Shown piece after piece: positions 17,857 through 25,596 of a stretch of 35,878 nt of DNA. Numbering within the stretch: position 1 is the stretch's first letter; every line of letters begins with the position of its first letter. The notes under the pieces are model-generated. The model did no database searches, was not told the origin of the DNA, and worked only from the letters and a program-made list of their open reading frames with translations. Source of the DNA: Elusimicrobiota bacterium (GTDB lineage Bacteria; Elusimicrobiota; Elusimicrobia; Elusimicrobiales; Elusimicrobiaceae); the NCBI GenBank assembly GCA_031264445.1, contig JAISDW010000036.1:1-35878 (forward strand), read 5' to 3'. The position numbers were made by a program, and so were the translations under genes.

Positions 17857-19030
17857 AAAGACATTTAAAGATATCCAGATGTTTTTCCAGCTCGGCGGTG
17901 ATTAAAAAATGCTCGCGGACGTATTCATGCCCGTTCCTGCCGAGCCTGCGCGCAAGCGCGGGATTCTGCAAAATTTCCAGCACGGCGGCGGCGCAGGTTT
18001 TGGCGTCGCGGCACAGCAGGCCGGTTTTGTCATGCTTAATCTGCAGCGGTATGCCGCCCACGTCGCTTGCCACCACGGGCCGCGCTTTCCACAAAGCTTC
18101 TGTTATGGCAAGGCCGAAACTCTCGCTCAGCGATTTTTGCACAATAACGTCGCTTATACTTTGCAGCGCGGCTATTTTATAATCCTGTTTATCAATCGCC
18201 ATAATAAAAATATCCGCTTCGCCGGCGGCGTATTTTTGCAGCGCGTCAAAATTAGCCTGCGAATCCGTATCCTCGCGCGCGTGCCCGCCCGCAAGCACAA
18301 GCGAACACGGCATCTGCCCGCGCACCAGACGGAAGGCGTCTATCACGCCGAATGGGTCTTTGGTTTTATCAAAGCGGCCAACCTGCGTAATCAGCGGCCT
18401 GTCCGAAGGAATTTTAAATTCTTTAAGGACTTTCACGGCTTCTTCGCGCGGGACAAAAGTATTCTTTACCGTGCACGGGTCTATTGAAGGCGGGATATAA
18501 AAAATATTTCCCTTAAGTTCCCTGTGAAAGGAAGGATGCGTAAAAATAATCGCGTCGCAGGCTTCTATATAAGGTTTAAAAAATTCCCAGACTTTGCGGT
18601 TCGCGCCTGAAATATCAAAATGGCAGCGGTAAATTTTTTTGGCGGGGCTGTACTCTGCCGCGATAAGGCCCGGGTGGTCGTTAAGGTAAAGCGCGTCATA
18701 TCCGCAGTCGTCAAAATCCAGCTCCTGCGAGAGGCGGGCAAAGCGTTTGAGTTCGGCGTCGCTCACGCTTTCATAGCTGAAACACAAAGCATTGGTTATT
18801 TTTTTTGAGAGCGCAAAAAACTCGTCGCCGGCAATAATATTTTCCCAGCCGGAACACAGGCCCAGCTGGTTAAAATAACCGTTGACGCGTCCGATTACCT
18901 CTGAAACGCCGCTGCCGTATCTGCCCGCGGTGATGATATTAAGACGCAGGCCGGCCGCGGCCTTATATTCCTGCAGCAGGCGCGAGGTGCCAACCCCGCA
19001 GACTTCCTGCAGTTTCGCCAAATTACCCAT
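17852..19030 (-). CDS. GT4 glycosyltransferase, trehalose synthase (TreT)-like
   Basis: The 392-aa protein resembles TreT, which joins ADP/UDP-glucose and glucose into trehalose reversibly. Matching segments are GSGVSEVIGRVNGYFNQLG, AGDEFFALSKKITNAL, YRCHFDISGANRKVWEFF, FYIPPSIDP, ITQVGRFDKTKDP and the GT-B donor-site region SLSESFGLAITEALWKARPVVASDVGG. I chose ATG 19030 (MGNLAKLQEV) rather than the in-frame ATG at 19078, because a TACAAT -10 sits exactly 6 nt before it. It is divergent from a GH13 enzyme, which supports a role in alpha-glucoside metabolism. The exact acceptor is unproven; a related GT4 trehalose or kojibiose-type enzyme is possible. Confidence 0.75.
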   Translation of the reverse strand: MGNLAKLQEVCGVGTSRLLQEYKAAAGLRLNIITAGRYGSGVSEVIGRVNGYFNQLGLCSGWENIIAGDEFFALSKKITNALCFSYESVSDAELKRFARLSQELDFDDCGYDALYLNDHPGLIAAEYSPAKKIYRCHFDISGANRKVWEFFKPYIEACDAIIFTHPSFHRELKGNIFYIPPSIDPCTVKNTFVPREEAVKVLKEFKIPSDRPLITQVGRFDKTKDPFGVIDAFRLVRGQMPCSLVLAGGHAREDTDSQANFDALQKYAAGEADIFIMAIDKQDYKIAALQSISDVIVQKSLSESFGLAITEALWKARPVVASDVGGIPLQIKHDKTGLLCRDAKTCAAAVLEILQNPALARRLGRNGHEYVREHFLITAELEKHLDIFKCLL

Positions 19031-19036
19031 AAAACA

Positions 19037-19042
19037 ATTGTA
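19037..19042 (-). promoter_or_regulatory. -10 element of the TreT-like gene (leaderless arrangement)
   Basis: TACAAT on the minus strand ends 6 nt before ATG 19030; there is no Shine-Dalgarno. A weak TTTATC lies 17 nt further upstream as a possible -35. Confidence 0.4.
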
Positions 19043-19077
19043 GAATTTTTTGACGGGAAGATAAACGCCGGATATCA

Positions 19078-19107
19078 TTGGACTTTTGCTCCAGAAACTG
19101 CTATAAC
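19078..19107 (+). promoter_or_regulatory. Promoter of the GH13 gene
   Basis: TTGGAC (19078-19083), an 18-nt spacer and TATAAC (19102-19107) with an extended TG (TGCTATAAC). A leader of about 50 nt follows, ending in AGGGGTGAATTT before ATG 19165. It is back-to-back with the TreT-like promoter. Confidence 0.5.
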
Positions 19108-19164
19108 TTAATTAAACTAGGGTTGGGTCCGTACGCGCGCAATAAAAAATTCAGGGGTGAATTT

Positions 19165-20634
19165 ATGAGAACAAATCCTCATGTTCTTGAAATAAATACG
19201 CATATTTGGTTCCGCACTCTGCAAAGAAACGGCAACGGTTCGCCGCAGACTTTAGCCGACGTGCCGCAGGAAGGCCTGCTTTCAATAAAAAAGCTCGGCT
19301 TTGACGCCGTATGGCTTATGGGCGTGTGGCTGGAAAGCCCCGCCTCCCGACAAATAGCCCGCAATGACAAAGCGATAAACGACTATCTGCAAAAAGTCCG
19401 CCCGGGGTACAGCAGGGAAGATATAATGGGCTCGCAGTATTCCATTTACGGCTATGACGTGCACCCGTTCCTCGGCGGAAACGAAGCTCTGCTGAAATTA
19501 AAAAAACGCCTCAATGACATGGGCATCGCGCTGATTCTGGATTTCGCGGGCAATCATTTATCCGTTGACCATCCGCTTACGCTGAGCGAGCCGGAAATTT
19601 TTGTGCGCTCCCAGGGCGAGCCGCAGGATAAAACGCTTTTCTTCCAAACCAAAAACGGCGACTGGCTTGCCCACGGCAAGGACCCGTATTTCCCGCCGTG
19701 GACGGATACCGCGCAAATAAACCATTTCAACCCGAAGGCGCGCAAATTCCTGACTGACAGTTTGCTGAAAATATCCAAACTCTGCGACGGGCTGCGCTGC
19801 GATATGGTAATGCTGATGCTAAATAAAGTTTTCAAAGACGCCTGGGGCCGCTTCGTCAGCGAGCCCGCCCCGCAGGAAGAATTCTGGCCGCAGGCTATCG
19901 CCGAGGTTAAAGCAAACGCGCCGCTGTTCGTCTTCAGCGCGGAGGTTTACTGGGGCCTTGAATGGGAAGTGCAGGAAAGCGGTTTTGATTATACCTACGA
20001 CAAAATTCTTTACGACAGGCTTTTGATGTCCTCCCCGCAGGATATCCTGGGCCATCTGAACGCGGAGCACCTGTATCAGAAGCGTTCTATCCGCTTTATT
20101 TCAAACCATGACGAGCAGACGCCCTCAACCGCCTTCGGCGTGGAAAAATCAAAAGCGGCGGCGGCCGTCATGTCAACAATATCGGGCATGAAACTTTTTA
20201 CCATACCGCAGCTCTGGGGAGTCAAAGAACGCTTTCCGATACAGTATATCACCAAAGGCTTTGAAGTCAACCGCGATATTTTTAATTTCTACAATAAGCT
20301 GCTCGCAATAGTCAACGACCCGTGCTTCCACGGCGGGCAGGTTGCTTTGAAGCGCATACGCCCCGTAAGCGACGATGACCAGACTTCCGCAAATATCATG
20401 GCCTGGGCGTGGACGCAGTTTACCACCTGCAAAATAGTCGCGATCAACTACAGCAATGCGCCGGCGCGCTGCCTGCTGCCCATAGACAAGGTCCCGCAGA
20501 GCGCGATGCTGCCCATAACCGAGGAGTTTACGCAGCAGGTGCTGCGCGTGCCCACGGACGAAGCCAAAAAAACCGGCCTGCGGCTGGAGCTTAAGCCCTA
20601 TGAATGTAAAATTTTCACATCGGAGTTTTGTTAA
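19165..20634 (+). CDS. GH13 (alpha-amylase family) glycoside hydrolase or transglycosidase
   Basis: The 489-aa product keeps the four GH13 regions: DFAGNH (126-131), GLRCDM with nucleophile Asp213, FSAEVYW with acid/base Glu260, and FISNHDE with Asp316. The (beta/alpha)8 barrel starts directly after the N-terminus (HVLEINTHIWF, GFDAVWLMGVWLES), and a small C-terminal beta domain ends with KPYECKIF. There is no signal peptide, so it acts in the cytoplasm. I chose ATG 19165, with AGGGGTG upstream, over an in-frame ATG at 19078 that lies inside the promoter. It is divergent from the TreT-like gene. Substrate (maltodextrin, trehalose or a phosphorolysis partner) cannot be fixed. Confidence 0.85.
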   Translation: MRTNPHVLEINTHIWFRTLQRNGNGSPQTLADVPQEGLLSIKKLGFDAVWLMGVWLESPASRQIARNDKAINDYLQKVRPGYSREDIMGSQYSIYGYDVHPFLGGNEALLKLKKRLNDMGIALILDFAGNHLSVDHPLTLSEPEIFVRSQGEPQDKTLFFQTKNGDWLAHGKDPYFPPWTDTAQINHFNPKARKFLTDSLLKISKLCDGLRCDMVMLMLNKVFKDAWGRFVSEPAPQEEFWPQAIAEVKANAPLFVFSAEVYWGLEWEVQESGFDYTYDKILYDRLLMSSPQDILGHLNAEHLYQKRSIRFISNHDEQTPSTAFGVEKSKAAAAVMSTISGMKLFTIPQLWGVKERFPIQYITKGFEVNRDIFNFYNKLLAIVNDPCFHGGQVALKRIRPVSDDDQTSANIMAWAWTQFTTCKIVAINYSNAPARCLLPIDKVPQSAMLPITEEFTQQVLRVPTDEAKKTGLRLELKPYECKIFTSEFC

Positions 20635-20662
20635 AAACGCCGGCCGGCCTGGCAGGAGTTTT
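20635..20662. terminator. Possible bidirectional terminator between GH13 and pilin 3
   Basis: AAAAACGCCGGCC (20634-20646) can pair with GGCAGGAGTTTTT (20650-20662) with two mismatches, giving an A-tract before and a T-tract after the stem, in the 27-nt space between the two converging stop codons. Confidence 0.35.
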
Positions 20663-21183
20663 TACGGCATTTTATACAAATTCCAGCCCCCGTTGTCGCT
20701 TTGGTATAAGGCGGCATTATACAGGGTTTTGCACATGCCGTCCGGGACGGATGCGGCGTTAATGCAGAAAACCTGCCCGTTGGAATAGGCAAAACCGCTG
20801 AGTTTATATTTGCCGGAGGAGCGGACAATCACAACCGAGCTATACCAAAAGGGATCAGGGTGGTTGCTTATCACGTAATCAAAATACTGCCCTCCCAAGA
20901 TGCCGCCCGCAGCGTGCGCCATGATTCCCGCCACGGTTGGATTTTCCGTTGTATTCGGAATGCTTATGTCAAAATTCGCAAAAGTGAGCGACGGGCCGCC
21001 GGTGGCAAGTTTATAAAAATCCTGCGCGCGGCCCAGTGTGCCTATAAGGGTAAGGGCCTCTGCGAAGCGTCTCTTTTCCACCGCTTTTTGGTATTGCGGC
21101 AGCGCGACAGCGGCAAGAATGCCGATAATTAAAACAACGACTAATAACTCAATTAGAGTAAAAGCCTTTTTGTTGAATTTCAT
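20662..21183 (-). CDS. Type IV pilin-like protein (pilin 3)
   Basis: The 173-aa product begins MKFNKKA/FTLIELLVVVLIIGI with Ala at -1 and Glu5, then ALPQYQKAVEKRRFAEA. The globular domain is Gly/Tyr/Ser-rich with a C-terminal Cys pair (VFCINA and DGMCKTL) for a likely D-loop disulfide, and it ends in the aromatic GGWNLYKMP. GAGGAGACTACA precedes the ATG. It stands alone, convergent with the GH13 gene, and uses the same promoter type as the other two pilins. Confidence 0.9.
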   Translation of the reverse strand: MKFNKKAFTLIELLVVVLIIGILAAVALPQYQKAVEKRRFAEALTLIGTLGRAQDFYKLATGGPSLTFANFDISIPNTTENPTVAGIMAHAAGGILGGQYFDYVISNHPDPFWYSSVVIVRSSGKYKLSGFAYSNGQVFCINAASVPDGMCKTLYNAALYQSDNGGWNLYKMP

Positions 21184-21222
21184 TGTAGTCTCCTCTGGGA
21201 TTTAAAAATAAATGTCTCTTTT

Positions 21223-21250
21223 TTATACTAAACTTAATCCCGTTTTGCAA
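21223..21250 (-). promoter_or_regulatory. Pilin 3 promoter (shared pilin promoter type)
   Basis: TTGCAA (21250-21245), a 16-nt spacer with GGATTAAGTTTA, and GTATAA (21228-21223) end 39 nt before the ATG, matching pilin 2 almost base for base. Confidence 0.65.
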
Positions 21251-21289
21251 TAATTTCTGTAATATTGATGTTAAGGAAAATTTTTATAT

Positions 21290-21397
21290 CCACCCTCACC
21301 CCGGCCCTCTCCCATCACGAAGGGAGAGGGAGATAAAAAAAGATACCCTCTCCCTTGATGGGAGAGGGCGGCGAACGCAGTGAGCGGGTGAGGGTGG
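21290..21397 (-). repeat. Repeat family B, element 2 (short form)
   Basis: The ends CCACCCTCACCC and GGGTGAGGGTGG are inverted repeats. The left part is the reverse complement of the right end of element 4598-4828, and the right part (GGCGAACGCAGTGAGCGGG) of its left end. The centre is only about 15 nt. It fills much of the 305-bp gap between pilin 3 and the GT8 gene. Confidence 0.7.
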
Positions 21398-21473
21398 AAA
21401 GATTCTTCTCTCTTTGGTAAAGAAGGAAAAAGATATGTGCTCCGCGCCGTCATGCCAAACGCTTCTTTAAAAT

Positions 21474-21482
21474 TGTTATAAT
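21474..21482 (+). promoter_or_regulatory. Extended -10 of the GT8 gene (leaderless arrangement)
   Basis: TGTTATAAT is an extended -10 (TGnTATAAT) ending exactly 6 nt before ATG 21489. No Shine-Dalgarno is present, and no -35 is needed for an extended -10 promoter. Confidence 0.5.
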
Positions 21483-21488
21483 TTGCAT

Positions 21489-22436
21489 ATGACTGCCGCC
21501 GGAAAACATTTTTTAGCCGTTGTTCTCGCCGCTGACGACGCTTCTTCCTTCGCGCTGGGGACGGCGCTGCTGAGTTTTAAAAAAAACTCCCCGCTGTTGT
21601 TTAAACGCGCGCAATTTACAGTGTACACGCAGGATATGTCCCAGCAAAACCGCGCGGCGCTGGGCAGGATTTGCGATATAACTTTTAAAAATTTTAAGCT
21701 GCCGTTTGACTCCGCCACAATCCCGGAGATAAAAAAGTATACGGAACTGACGCTGTCGCGCTATGAATGTTTTTATATGCTTAAGGACTATCAAAACGTC
21801 CTGTGGCTGGATATTGATATTTTAATTACTTCGGAAATCGCGGATATTTTATCTTACGGCAAAACCGGCGTCGCGCTTGCGCATGATTTGAATTTAACCG
21901 CTTTCAATTTTTTTAAAGCGCCGCCGCAAGAATATGATTTAACGCGCCCGAACTTCAATGCCGGCGTTATGCTGCTTACGCAAAACCTGCCAAATCCCGA
22001 CGGCTGGGCGGATTTCTGCCTGCGGGCAACGCAGGCTTTGGCCCCGCTGCTGCGCTGGCCGGACCAGGCGATACTAAATCTTGCCCTGCAGCATTTTGGC
22101 CTGCAGCCCGGCGTGCTGCCAACGGGTTTTAACGCGCATCCTTTCAGCGCGCCCGTGCCGTGTTATAAAGCCGCGCTTTTACACGCCATGGGCAGGCATA
22201 AATTCTGGACGGACTGCCCGCTGCCGCAATGGGCAGAGCTTTACGCCGGCTGGCTGGCTGTGGGCGGCAAGCCCATGCCGGTGCAAAAACATGATACGGC
22301 GGCGCGGCTGATTTTCAAAATAAAAATCTTAGCGGAGAGAGTGCCGCTTTTATGGACCGTTTTCAATTTCTTAAATAAACGGCGTTTCAAAAAAATCAAC
22401 AAAAAAATTTTAAAGCAGGTAATTAACGACAGTTAA
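21489..22436 (+). CDS. GT8-family glycosyltransferase
   Basis: The 315-aa protein belongs to the LgtC/glycogenin-like GT-A group, retaining glycosyltransferases that use UDP-sugars. It shows LAVVLAADDAS at the nucleotide-binding N-terminus, the metal-binding DxD at Asp108/Asp110 (WLDIDIL), FNAGVML, WPDQAILNLAL and HAMGRHKFW (the C-terminal His metal ligand region). The C-terminal 50 residues are basic and hydrophobic and may bind the membrane. I chose ATG 21489 because a TTG two codons earlier falls directly after the -10. LPS or glycan sugar addition is likely; donor and acceptor are unknown. lepB follows after 12 nt. Confidence 0.85.
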   Translation: MTAAGKHFLAVVLAADDASSFALGTALLSFKKNSPLLFKRAQFTVYTQDMSQQNRAALGRICDITFKNFKLPFDSATIPEIKKYTELTLSRYECFYMLKDYQNVLWLDIDILITSEIADILSYGKTGVALAHDLNLTAFNFFKAPPQEYDLTRPNFNAGVMLLTQNLPNPDGWADFCLRATQALAPLLRWPDQAILNLALQHFGLQPGVLPTGFNAHPFSAPVPCYKAALLHAMGRHKFWTDCPLPQWAELYAGWLAVGGKPMPVQKHDTAARLIFKIKILAERVPLLWTVFNFLNKRRFKKINKKILKQVINDS

Positions 22437-22448
22437 AGGGAGAAACTA

Positions 22449-23417
22449 ATGGAACTCAGGCTTCTTATCATCGGAATAATAGCTTTTATTTTTGCGAAAC
22501 TTTCAAAATATTTTAAAAAAAGAAAGATTTTTGACAATAAAAAGATTTTCATCGCGTGGAACTGCGCCTTTGCGCTGATTGCGGGCGCAATGGTTTACTG
22601 CCTGCTGAATTTTATGGCCAAAAACGGGATTGAGGGCGGCCTTTCCGCCGGCACGGCCGCGTTTATAATAACCGCGACCGCGGCTTATTGCGCTTTCAAT
22701 ATTTATAAAGCAAAAACTGCGGACGCAAAATCGGCTGATAAAATTTACGCTTTCAATCTTGACTGGGCCGAGACGGTGTACTTCGCAGGTTTTTTTGCAT
22801 CGGTGGCGATGTTCTTTCTGATGCAGGCTTTCAAAATACCTTCGGCTTCCATGCGCAATACTCTGTTGGAGGGCGATAATCTCTTCGTCAATAAAATCAC
22901 CTACGGCGTGCGGCTGCCTTTTATGCGCGGTAAACTGGTTAAGTTTAACGATATTAAACGCGGTGATATAATAGTTTTCAGCTTTCCTGCCGAAGACAAA
23001 AGGCAAATCAACTGCGGGGAGCCGCAGTACGGCCGCGATTTTGTCAAGCGCGTGATAGCGCTGCCCGGGGAAACCGTAGAAATAAAAAACAAACAGGTTT
23101 TTATCAACGGCGAACTTATGCCGGGCCAGCCTTACGAAGTTTACGACGGGCACGAGCGCAAGGAATACGAGCAGCCCGTCCCGCCCGCTGAGTACCAGAA
23201 AATTTGGGAAGACCGCGAGCTTGAAAAATATTTCGGCCTGTATCTGCGCGATTACTTCGGCCCGGTTAAAGTGCCGCAAGGCATGTACCTGGGCATTGGC
23301 GATAACAGAGATTTTTCCTGCGATTCCCGTTTTTGGGGCCCGATACCGGAAGCGAATATCAAAGGCAAAGCCTGGTTCATCCACTGGCCGCTTACCCGCG
23401 CCGGTTTGATAAAATAG
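22449..23417 (+). CDS. lepB: Signal peptidase I with extra N-terminal membrane segments
   Basis: It removes signal peptides at the periplasmic face of the inner membrane. The catalytic Ser134 is in IPSASM, the Lys200 base in GRDFVKRVIALPG, and the C-terminal box GDNRDFSCDSRFWGPI is intact. Before the usual anchor (about 109-127) there are extra hydrophobic segments at 3-17, 34-55 and 67-86, making the protein longer (322 aa) than typical family members. AAAGGGAG lies upstream of ATG 22449. It ends in TAG, which shows that TAG is a normal stop here. It is likely co-transcribed with GT8. Confidence 0.95.
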   Translation: MELRLLIIGIIAFIFAKLSKYFKKRKIFDNKKIFIAWNCAFALIAGAMVYCLLNFMAKNGIEGGLSAGTAAFIITATAAYCAFNIYKAKTADAKSADKIYAFNLDWAETVYFAGFFASVAMFFLMQAFKIPSASMRNTLLEGDNLFVNKITYGVRLPFMRGKLVKFNDIKRGDIIVFSFPAEDKRQINCGEPQYGRDFVKRVIALPGETVEIKNKQVFINGELMPGQPYEVYDGHERKEYEQPVPPAEYQKIWEDRELEKYFGLYLRDYFGPVKVPQGMYLGIGDNRDFSCDSRFWGPIPEANIKGKAWFIHWPLTRAGLIK

Positions 23418-23537
23418 GGCTGGTAAAAGAAGGCTGGGGAAATAAGGTTCAGAAAATGAGGGTAAGGAAAGAAGATTTAAAAAATAAAAGGCGCGGCACA
23501 TTAGTGGAAGGAAAGGCTCGTCAAAATTGTCATGGCT

Positions 23538-23713
23538 GTTTTCTCCCTTTTGTAAAGGGAGTGCCACGCCGTAGCGAAGTGAAGGCGGGCGAGGGATTTA
23601 ATGGCCGTAAATCTTTAAAATTGTAAACTGCTTTTTTTGATAACGGCTTATATTAAATCCCTCCCCGTTTTCGCTCCGCTCAGCCGGTACTCCCTTTACA
23701 AAAGGGAGAAAAT
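23538..23713 (-). repeat. Repeat family A, complete element (reverse orientation)
   Basis: It begins GTTTTCTCCCTTTTGTAAAG and ends CTTTACAAAAGGGAGAAAA. The left arm is a near-identical reverse complement of the right arm of 9508-9689; the right arm corresponds to the left arm there (TACCGGC, GGGGAGGGATTTAAT). The AT-rich centre is not shared. The flanking 23418-23537 shows nothing else. Confidence 0.8.
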
Positions 23714-23723
23714 GGCCCGTCAA

Positions 23724-24755
23724 CTACCTCGTTGCGCCGGCTTTTATAAGCAAATCGGCTATTTTGCGGTGTTTATGGCCTTCGGCTCTTGATAAAGCCG
23801 TCTTACCGTACTTATTTTGTAAATTAAGGTTGGCTCCTGCTTTCAGCAGCATGGAAACAATTTCTTTGTATCCGTTTTCGGAAGCAAACATTAATGCCGT
23901 ATAGCCGGCTTCATTTTGCAAATCAGGGCTAGCTTTGGCTTTCAGCAACATGGAAACCATTTTTTTATGTCCCTTTATGGGAACCTCTCTTTTATGCTTG
24001 AAATACCTTCTTACATTCCTGTCTGCGGAAGAAAGCAATATTAATGCCGTATCACCGCTTTTATCTTGTAAATCTGGGTTAGCTCCGGCGTCCAGCAGCA
24101 TGGAAACAATTTCTTTGTGGCTTTCCTTCGCAGCAGATATTAACGCCGTATAGCCGTATTCATCTCGCAAATCAGGGTTGGCCTTGGCTTGCAGCAATAT
24201 AGAAACCATTTTTTTGTGCCCGTTGTAGGAAGCACGCATTAATGCAGTTTGGCCGTCTTCATCTTGCAAATCAGGGTCAACTCCGGCGTCCAATAGCACT
24301 GAAACAATTTCTTTGTGACCTTTCTCCACGGCAGATATTAACACCGTCCAGCCGCTTTCATCTCGCAAATCAGGATTGGCCCCGGCTTGTAGCAGCAGGG
24401 AAACAATCTCTTTATGTTCTGAAGACATCATTAACGCTGTCCGGCCAAACCATCTTTCATTTTGTAAATCAAGGTTAGCTCCGGCTTTCAGCAGCATGGA
24501 AACAATCTCTTTATCTCCTAATAGGGAAGAAGCCATCAATGCCGTAAGGCCGTATTTGCCCTGAGCATTGATATCAGCGCCTTCTTGTATAAATTTTTGG
24601 ACTTGGGCGATATTTCCTTTCTCAACAGCTTCTATCAAATTAGATGGTTCCGTTAAATTATCCTTATTATCGCGGATGTTTTTACTGCACGAGATAAACA
24701 AAACGGTCATAAAAACCGTGCACAAAATAATGCCTGATGCTTTTTTAAATTTCAT
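23724..24755 (-). CDS. Ankyrin-repeat lipoprotein
   Basis: The 343-aa product starts with a lipoprotein signal (lipobox FISC, Cys23). About nine consecutive ankyrin repeats of 30-36 residues follow, recognisable by phrases such as YGLTALM, DGQTALM, YGYTALI, EIVSMLLKAGANLDLQ and KMVSILLQAKANPDL. One repeat (about 240-265) carries an insert with RNVRRYFKHKREV. Repeats are very alike, suggesting recent internal duplication. Ankyrin arrays bind protein partners; the target is unknown. GGAGG precedes ATG 24755. It stands alone and is AT-richer than the atp genes. Confidence 0.88.
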   Translation of the reverse strand: MKFKKASGIILCTVFMTVLFISCSKNIRDNKDNLTEPSNLIEAVEKGNIAQVQKFIQEGADINAQGKYGLTALMASSLLGDKEIVSMLLKAGANLDLQNERWFGRTALMMSSEHKEIVSLLLQAGANPDLRDESGWTVLISAVEKGHKEIVSVLLDAGVDPDLQDEDGQTALMRASYNGHKKMVSILLQAKANPDLRDEYGYTALISAAKESHKEIVSMLLDAGANPDLQDKSGDTALILLSSADRNVRRYFKHKREVPIKGHKKMVSMLLKAKASPDLQNEAGYTALMFASENGYKEIVSMLLKAGANLNLQNKYGKTALSRAEGHKHRKIADLLIKAGATR

Positions 24756-25511
24756 AAACCCTCCTCAGCGGCGTAGTAAAATAATATCTTACAACTTACA
24801 AAAATTATACAAAATATAACGGAAAGTCTTAGTTAAAGGCAGAGTTTTATCTTTAGTCGTAATTGCGGAAGGAGCAATAAATATTTTTGTTGTCATTCCC
24901 GAAGGTCGTAATCGGGAATCTGAAAAAGGCCGGATGCCCGATAAAGGCTTTCGGGCATAACAACGGAGAAACGGATTACTTTAGAGCATGGAATTGTGCA
25001 TATCTGTCTTTAACTAAGACTTTACAAAATATAATATGCGCCGGCGGTTTGTATATTTTTTTACGGATGGCATATTGTCACAACCATTGCGCGAAGGGCA
25101 AAAAAACAATAAGTTAGTTAAACTAATATCTTCCTACTGCGGGGCCTGCCTTGCCGCCGTTTAGCACCGCTTGCCGCGCTGCGGAATTTTGTTTTGCGGG
25201 CCGAGCCCACATAAAATTAGGCGAACTAACTTTTGCCTTTTTCTTTCTTTTTTGCGCGGCGGCGGCTTTGCGGCGGGCACAATTTGTGTGGAAATTGTGA
25301 GCAAAAGCCTGCCGGATTTGCGCTAAAGCCCATTAAATTTATCCAAAAACGGCCAAAATCACATTCTTTTTGGCAAAAATGCATTTTAGGAGCTTTTTGC
25401 ACTCTGCCCGCAGGATTTATCAAAAAGAAAAACAAAAGCAAAAATAAACGCCATTTTGGTTAAAAGCGATTTTCTACGACGAGAGTTTTCAATAAACACC
25501 CATGTTTTCTC
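24756..25511. other. Large intergenic region, no gene supported
   Basis: It holds an inverted-repeat element (24824-25021), two TTAG-N5-CTAA palindromes (25114-25126, 25217-25229), an inverted repeat CACAATTT-N6-AAATTGTG (25278-25299) and a block (about 25134-25480) of unusual composition, with a GC-rich first part and an A/T-patterned second part. Open frames on both strands at about 25226-25463 start with weak codons or lack a Shine-Dalgarno and have no recognisable protein; I do not call them. Confidence 0.55.
24824..25021. repeat. Inverted-repeat-bounded element with dRS3-like hairpins
   Basis: GTCTTAGTTAAAGGCAGA (24824-24841) and TCTGTCTTTAACTAAGAC (25004-25021) are inverted with one mismatch. 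Inside lie GTCATTCCCGAAGG...AATCGGGAAT (ATTCCC...GGGAAT, similar in form to Neisseria dRS3) and a GCCCGATAAAGGCTTTCGGGC hairpin. Confidence 0.5.
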
Positions 25512-25551
25512 AACAAAAAAGACTTGCGGCCGCAAAACTGCCTGCCGCAAG
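25512..25551 (-). terminator. Rho-independent terminator of parAB
   Basis: On the minus strand CTTGCGGC and GCCGCAAG form an 8-bp stem with a 13-nt loop, followed by TCTTTTTTG. It lies 45 nt past the parB stop, beyond the first parS-like site. Confidence 0.7.
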
Positions 25552-25557
25552 CCCCAT

Positions 25558-25581
25558 AAAAGTTTTCACATGAAAACTTTT
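25558..25581. promoter_or_regulatory. parS-like site 1
   Basis: Core GTTTTCACATGAAAAC (25562-25577) inside 11-bp inverted arms. It resembles the bacterial parS palindrome (consensus TGTTTCACGTGAAACA) with the outer positions changed. It lies directly behind parB and is the exact reverse complement of site 3. Confidence 0.65.
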
Positions 25582-25596
25582 GCTTTTATAATCTTT

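Noticed and set aside
25226-25463. Overlapping open frames on both strands in the gap behind parB
   Set aside because: The minus-strand frame starts with TTG, neither has a Shine-Dalgarno, and the products have no recognisable domain and odd composition.
24756-25596. Replication origin (oriC) in the gaps flanking parAB
   Set aside because: Only single-mismatch DnaA-box-like words (for example TTATCCAAA at about 25338) were seen, with no cluster and no dnaA or dnaN in the window.
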